A DNA stretch of 64,000 nucleotides from Pseudonocardia sediminis (GTDB taxonomy: Bacteria; Actinomycetota; Actinomycetes; Mycobacteriales; Pseudonocardiaceae). Made by a program: the position numbers and the translations under genes. The DNA lies in NCBI RefSeq assembly GCF_004217185.1, contig NZ_SHKL01000001.1:3718001-3782000 (forward strand). The letters are read 5' to 3'. Below are positions 61,447-64,000 of the stretch, one piece after another. Numbering within the stretch: position 1 is the first letter of the stretch; each line of letters opens with the position of its first letter. A model generated the notes under the pieces. It was not told the origin of the DNA and made no database searches. It worked only from the letters and a program-made list of their open reading frames with translations.

Positions 61447-61743
61447 TCAGTCCCGGCCCGCCTCGGACCGGCGGAACCGCACGACCGCCACGGCGCGCAG
61501 CGGGACCCGGAACTCCTGCACGAGCCGGTCGAGGTAGACGAACGCGGCCCGGCTGTTCTGCGGCACGCGGACCCAGTCGTAGGTCGCGTCGTTCTCCAGC
61601 TCGTGGTCGTTGACCTCGCGCTCGAAACCCGGGACCGGCCACCGCGCGCCCGCCGCGCGCCGGTTCACCCGCAGGAAGACCGGGCCGTCGTCGTACACGC
61701 CGGGCGCCGGGACCGTCTGTGCGATCCGCCGGTACCCGATCAC
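61447..61743 (-). CDS. hypothetical protein
   Basis: A 98-residue protein beginning with GTG (VIGYRRIAQTVPAPGVYDDG). It has a mixed sequence with Tyr/Trp-rich YDWVRVPQNSRAAFVYLDRL and VPLRAVAVVRFRR, suggesting a small alpha/beta fold. GGAGG lies about 8 bases upstream. No family recognised. It is 58 bases upstream of the reductase gene on the same strand. Confidence 0.6.
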   Translation of the reverse strand: MIGYRRIAQTVPAPGVYDDGPVFLRVNRRAAGARWPVPGFEREVNDHELENDATYDWVRVPQNSRAAFVYLDRLVQEFRVPLRAVAVVRFRRSEAGRD

Positions 61744-61849
61744 GACTCCGCCTCCGCCATGCCCATCACCCGTGCCTTCCCAGAGTCGCCGTGCAGTGAC
61801 CCCAGGTGATCGGGCGACGGGAGGAGGGCGGTTCGGGCCGGAGGTCGGA

Positions 61850-61869
61850 GATACCCAATTCTGGGTATC
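61850..61869. promoter_or_regulatory. perfect inverted repeat near the SRPBCC gene end
   Basis: Perfect 8-base arms GATACCCA and TGGGTATC flank ATTC. It overlaps the SRPBCC stop codon by two bases and lies 106 bases upstream of the hypothetical gene. With no T-run after it, it could be a terminator or an operator for the next gene. Confidence 0.5.
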
Positions 61870-62347
61870 AGGCCGGGATGTCCTTGTCCTGCACCGTCCG
61901 CGCGAGGATCCCGAGGGTCGCCTTGAGCGCCTGCTCCGAGATGATCGGGAAGACGTTCTTCTCCCGCCACTCCGGGTGGATGTCGGACCAGTCGTAGTAG
62001 GAGGTGACGACCGTGCCGTCGGCGGAGGGCTCGAGGCGGTAGCCGTAGACGTGCCCGATGATCGGCCGGGACACCCCGATGATCGTCCAGGCGATCTCGC
62101 GGTCCGGCTCGTAGGCGGTGATCTTCACGGTCACGTCGTAGCGGCCCATCGGCCGGTCGCCGAGGGACTCCCGGTCCATGTGCACCACGAACTCGTCACC
62201 GACGGCGGTCACCGGCTCGCCGGTCGCGGCCATCAGCATGCCCGAGCTGTCGATGGCCACGTGACCGTCCGGGTCCCGCAGCACGCGGAAGATCGTCGCC
62301 GGGTCCGCGGTGATGGTGCGCCTGACCTCTATCCGTTCGTCGCTCAC
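61868..62347 (-). CDS. SRPBCC-family protein
   Basis: A 159-residue START-like hydrophobic-pocket protein: VRRTITADPATIFRVLRDPD, VGDEFVVHMDRESLGD, YEPDREIAWTI, and VVTSYYDWSDIHPEWR. Members bind or modify hydrophobic ligands. The GTG start overlaps no gene. It is 46 bases downstream of the methyltransferase gene and may share its transcript. Confidence 0.83.
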   Translation of the reverse strand: MSDERIEVRRTITADPATIFRVLRDPDGHVAIDSSGMLMAATGEPVTAVGDEFVVHMDRESLGDRPMGRYDVTVKITAYEPDREIAWTIIGVSRPIIGHVYGYRLEPSADGTVVTSYYDWSDIHPEWREKNVFPIISEQALKATLGILARTVQDKDIPA

Positions 62348-62393
62348 GGGACCGATCCTGCCACCGGGACACCGTCCCGGCCGGGCGGGATGA

Positions 62394-63161
62394 TCACTGC
62401 CGGACGGCGTGGAGCAGCCGGACGACGACGTGCCCGTCCTCGGCCAGCGTCGCCAGCCGTTGCGACTGGTCCTTCGCCTCGACGAACCGGGGGTCGTCGC
62501 CGTGCGCCCGTTCCAGCGCCTCGCCGAACTCCTCGGTGCGCCGGGTCCAGTCGGCCGGGGGTTCCGGCAGGTCGTCGACGTCGACCTCGGCCCGCAGGTC
62601 GAACCCGTTGTCGCGGAGCAGCTCCCGCAGCGAGTCCGACGTCGGGAACGTGTTGCCCTCCGGTGCCCCGGCGGGCCGTTCCTCGTCCCCGACGACGACG
62701 AGCAGCCCGAGCGGGCCGTCGGCGCGCAGCACGCGGTGGATCTCGGTGAGCAGCGCGTCCTTGTCGTCCATCGTGCAGACCACGCCCAGGCACCAGACCG
62801 CGTCGGCCGCGCCGTCGGTGAACGGGAGGCGCCCGCCGTCGGCGACCACGGCCGGCAGCCCGAACAGCCGCGACGCCGAGCGGCACGCGCCGACCATCGG
62901 GTCCGCGACGACCGGGGACGCGCCGGTGTGCTCGACGGCGTAGCCCGCCGGTCCCCCGACCCCGCCCCCGACGTCGACCAGACGGGTCCCCGCGCCGATC
63001 CCGCACGTGCTCAGCAGCCAGTCCAGGCCCGCCGGGCTGGCGCTGCCGCGGCAACCGGCCGGGATCGCGTACTCGGGGCCGAGATCCTGCACGACGCCCT
63101 CGGTCCAGCGCGCGACCGTGTCGAACTCCGCTTCCATCGGCGTCTCACCGTTCGTACCCAT
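62394..63161 (-). CDS. SAM-dependent methyltransferase
   Basis: A 255-residue class I methyltransferase. SAM motif RLVDVGGGVGGPAGYAVEH lies near residues 60-80, then VWCLGVVCTMDDKDALLTEI, HRVLRADGPLGLLVVVGD. Looks like the UbiE/gamma-tocopherol-type group. Substrate unknown. It is 44 bases downstream of the MTHFR gene stop on the same strand. Confidence 0.85.
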   Translation of the reverse strand: MGTNGETPMEAEFDTVARWTEGVVQDLGPEYAIPAGCRGSASPAGLDWLLSTCGIGAGTRLVDVGGGVGGPAGYAVEHTGASPVVADPMVGACRSASRLFGLPAVVADGGRLPFTDGAADAVWCLGVVCTMDDKDALLTEIHRVLRADGPLGLLVVVGDEERPAGAPEGNTFPTSDSLRELLRDNGFDLRAEVDVDDLPEPPADWTRRTEEFGEALERAHGDDPRFVEAKDQSQRLATLAEDGHVVVRLLHAVRQ

Positions 63162-63205
63162 CCGACGCGGCTACCCGGTCGGGACCGGTCCATCCTCGCC
63201 GGCGG

Positions 63206-64000
63206 TCACGTCCCGGAACGGATCCGACGGCCGATCTCGGCCTTGATCGCGGTCGACTCGGCGAGCCCGGCCGACGTGCCGCGACCGGAGAGGTTCACTC
63301 CGGCCACCCCTTCGACGGCGATCAGCTCGCGGGCCTCGGCCACCGCAGCGGCGATCCCCGCCTCCACCGGGTCCGCGGCGGTCAGCACGTCGGAGACCCG
63401 GTCCGGGTCCAGCTCGAGGCCCGGGTAGGCCTGTAGCCGCCGCGCCGAGGCCTCGTCGGTGTAGACGGCGACCCCGGCGACGATCGGCAGGGACCCTCCC
63501 TCGTCCCGCACCGCGGCGGCGAACGCCGCGACGTGCTCGGCCGACCCGGCGTGGTTGAGCACCGCCAGCTGGGCGCCCGCCCGCTGCTTCTGGGCCAGCC
63601 GGCCGGGACGGTTCCCGCGGGGCGGGGCGTCCGGCGCCTCCGGGACGGCGACGGCGAGCCCGGCCGCGGCGGCGAGTGCGGTGAGACGGGTGCCGTCGAG
63701 GTCGAACACCGGCGTGACGTCCGGGCGCACGCCGGGGGCCCGCCCGTCGCCGGTCGCGCAGAACACGCCGTCGGTCCCGATCGCGGCCAGGCCGGCGACC
63801 TCCTGCTCCAGGACGACGCGGTTGCGGTCGCGGCAGGTCAGGGTGATCCACGGGTGCCCGCCGGCCTCACCGACGAGTGCGGCGAGCATCGTCGGCGGGA
63901 AGTCGGGCTCGTCGTGGTGCTCGCCGACCAGGATCGCGTCACAGGCGCCCGCGAGGACGGAGACGGTCCGCTGCAACGTCGCGGCGTCGTAGGGCGGGAC
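63206..64000 (-). CDS. methylenetetrahydrofolate reductase family protein, N-terminus outside window
   Basis: The frame continues upstream past the right edge, so at least 264 residues are encoded here and the TTG at 63976 is internal. LVGEHHDEPDFPPTMLA, WITLTCRDRNRVVLEQEVAGL, GVFCATGDGRAP and VFDLDGTRLTAL resemble the FAD-dependent MTHFR barrel in actinobacterial annotations, in a divergent subgroup. It would reduce 5,10-methylene-THF to 5-methyl-THF or act on a related methylene cofactor. The 5' part is needed to settle the assignment. Confidence 0.75.
   Translation of the reverse strand, partial: VPPYDAATLQRTVSVLAGACDAILVGEHHDEPDFPPTMLAALVGEAGGHPWITLTCRDRNRVVLEQEVAGLAAIGTDGVFCATGDGRAPGVRPDVTPVFDLDGTRLTALAAAAGLAVAVPEAPDAPPRGNRPGRLAQKQRAGAQLAVLNHAGSAEHVAAFAAAVRDEGGSLPIVAGVAVYTDEASARRLQAYPGLELDPDRVSDVLTAADPVEAGIAAAVAEARELIAVEGVAGVNLSGRGTSAGLAESTAIKAEIGRRIRSGT

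Overview
The window comes from a very GC-rich actinobacterium. Start codons are often GTG, genes abut with ATGA/GTGA overlaps, and several starts look leaderless behind a TAGNNT box. A mycothiol-transferase-type DinB protein, a BluB-CobT fusion and actinobacterial-style MTHFR point to the Pseudonocardiaceae. Pseudonocardia is my best guess, inferred from gene style rather than from any marker gene. I see no rRNA, tRNA, CRISPR array, phage or insertion sequence, so this looks like ordinary chromosome with accessory islands.

Layout. (1) 1-9439: a carnitine island, with a fused XRE-TetR regulator, cdhC-cdhA-cdhB (3-dehydrocarnitine cleavage enzyme, carnitine dehydrogenase, betainyl-CoA thioesterase), a peptide-type ABC importer (SBP, two permeases, one double ATPase) and a beta-lactamase-fold hydrolase. 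All nine genes are joined by tiny overlaps or short gaps. (2) 9453-18034: aldose epimerase, an SbcC/SbcD-like (YhaN/YhaO-type) pair, two paralogous small Cys-rich proteins, a Fic toxin with a hybrid Phd-VbhA antitoxin, and NhaA. (3) 18260-29167: a hexose block. It holds edd-eda (Entner-Doudoroff), two ROK regulators, galK, a GH36 alpha-galactosidase with a clear operator, and zwf. zwf feeds 6-phosphogluconate into the edd-eda route. (4) 29239-33538: cobM, cobL and a bluB-cobT fusion for cobalamin, with a divergent YchJ-like gene. (5) 33594-42065: a seven-gene minus-strand island with a FepBDGC-type metal-chelate importer, an MFS transporter, an acyl-CoA-dehydrogenase-fold flavoenzyme and a fused AroD-AroE-like protein whose key catalytic residues are altered. 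This is the strongest candidate in the window for an undescribed system, perhaps a small shikimate-derived metallophore. (6) 42527-64000: a mosaic of small catabolic, transport and regulatory genes: a ChrB-like protein, hydroxypyruvate isomerase, a CaiB-type CoA transferase, TetR-acyltransferase, a sugar MFS permease, DoxX, a BisC/TorA-like molybdoenzyme, DUF664, two hydrolase/dehydrogenase genes, a paired FluC fluoride channel, MarR-MFS, OhrR-like MarR, deaminase, maleylacetate reductase, SRPBCC, methyltransferase, and the 3' part of an MTHFR gene running off the right edge.

Noncoding highlights: a roughly 70-80-base palindromic element present twice (18171-18241 and 50118-50197); hairpins between convergent genes; candidate operators upstream of the alpha-galactosidase, tetR-acyltransferase, marR-MFS and edd/ROK genes; and a hexanucleotide microsatellite coding for a 17-glycine linker in the metal-chelate binding lipoprotein.
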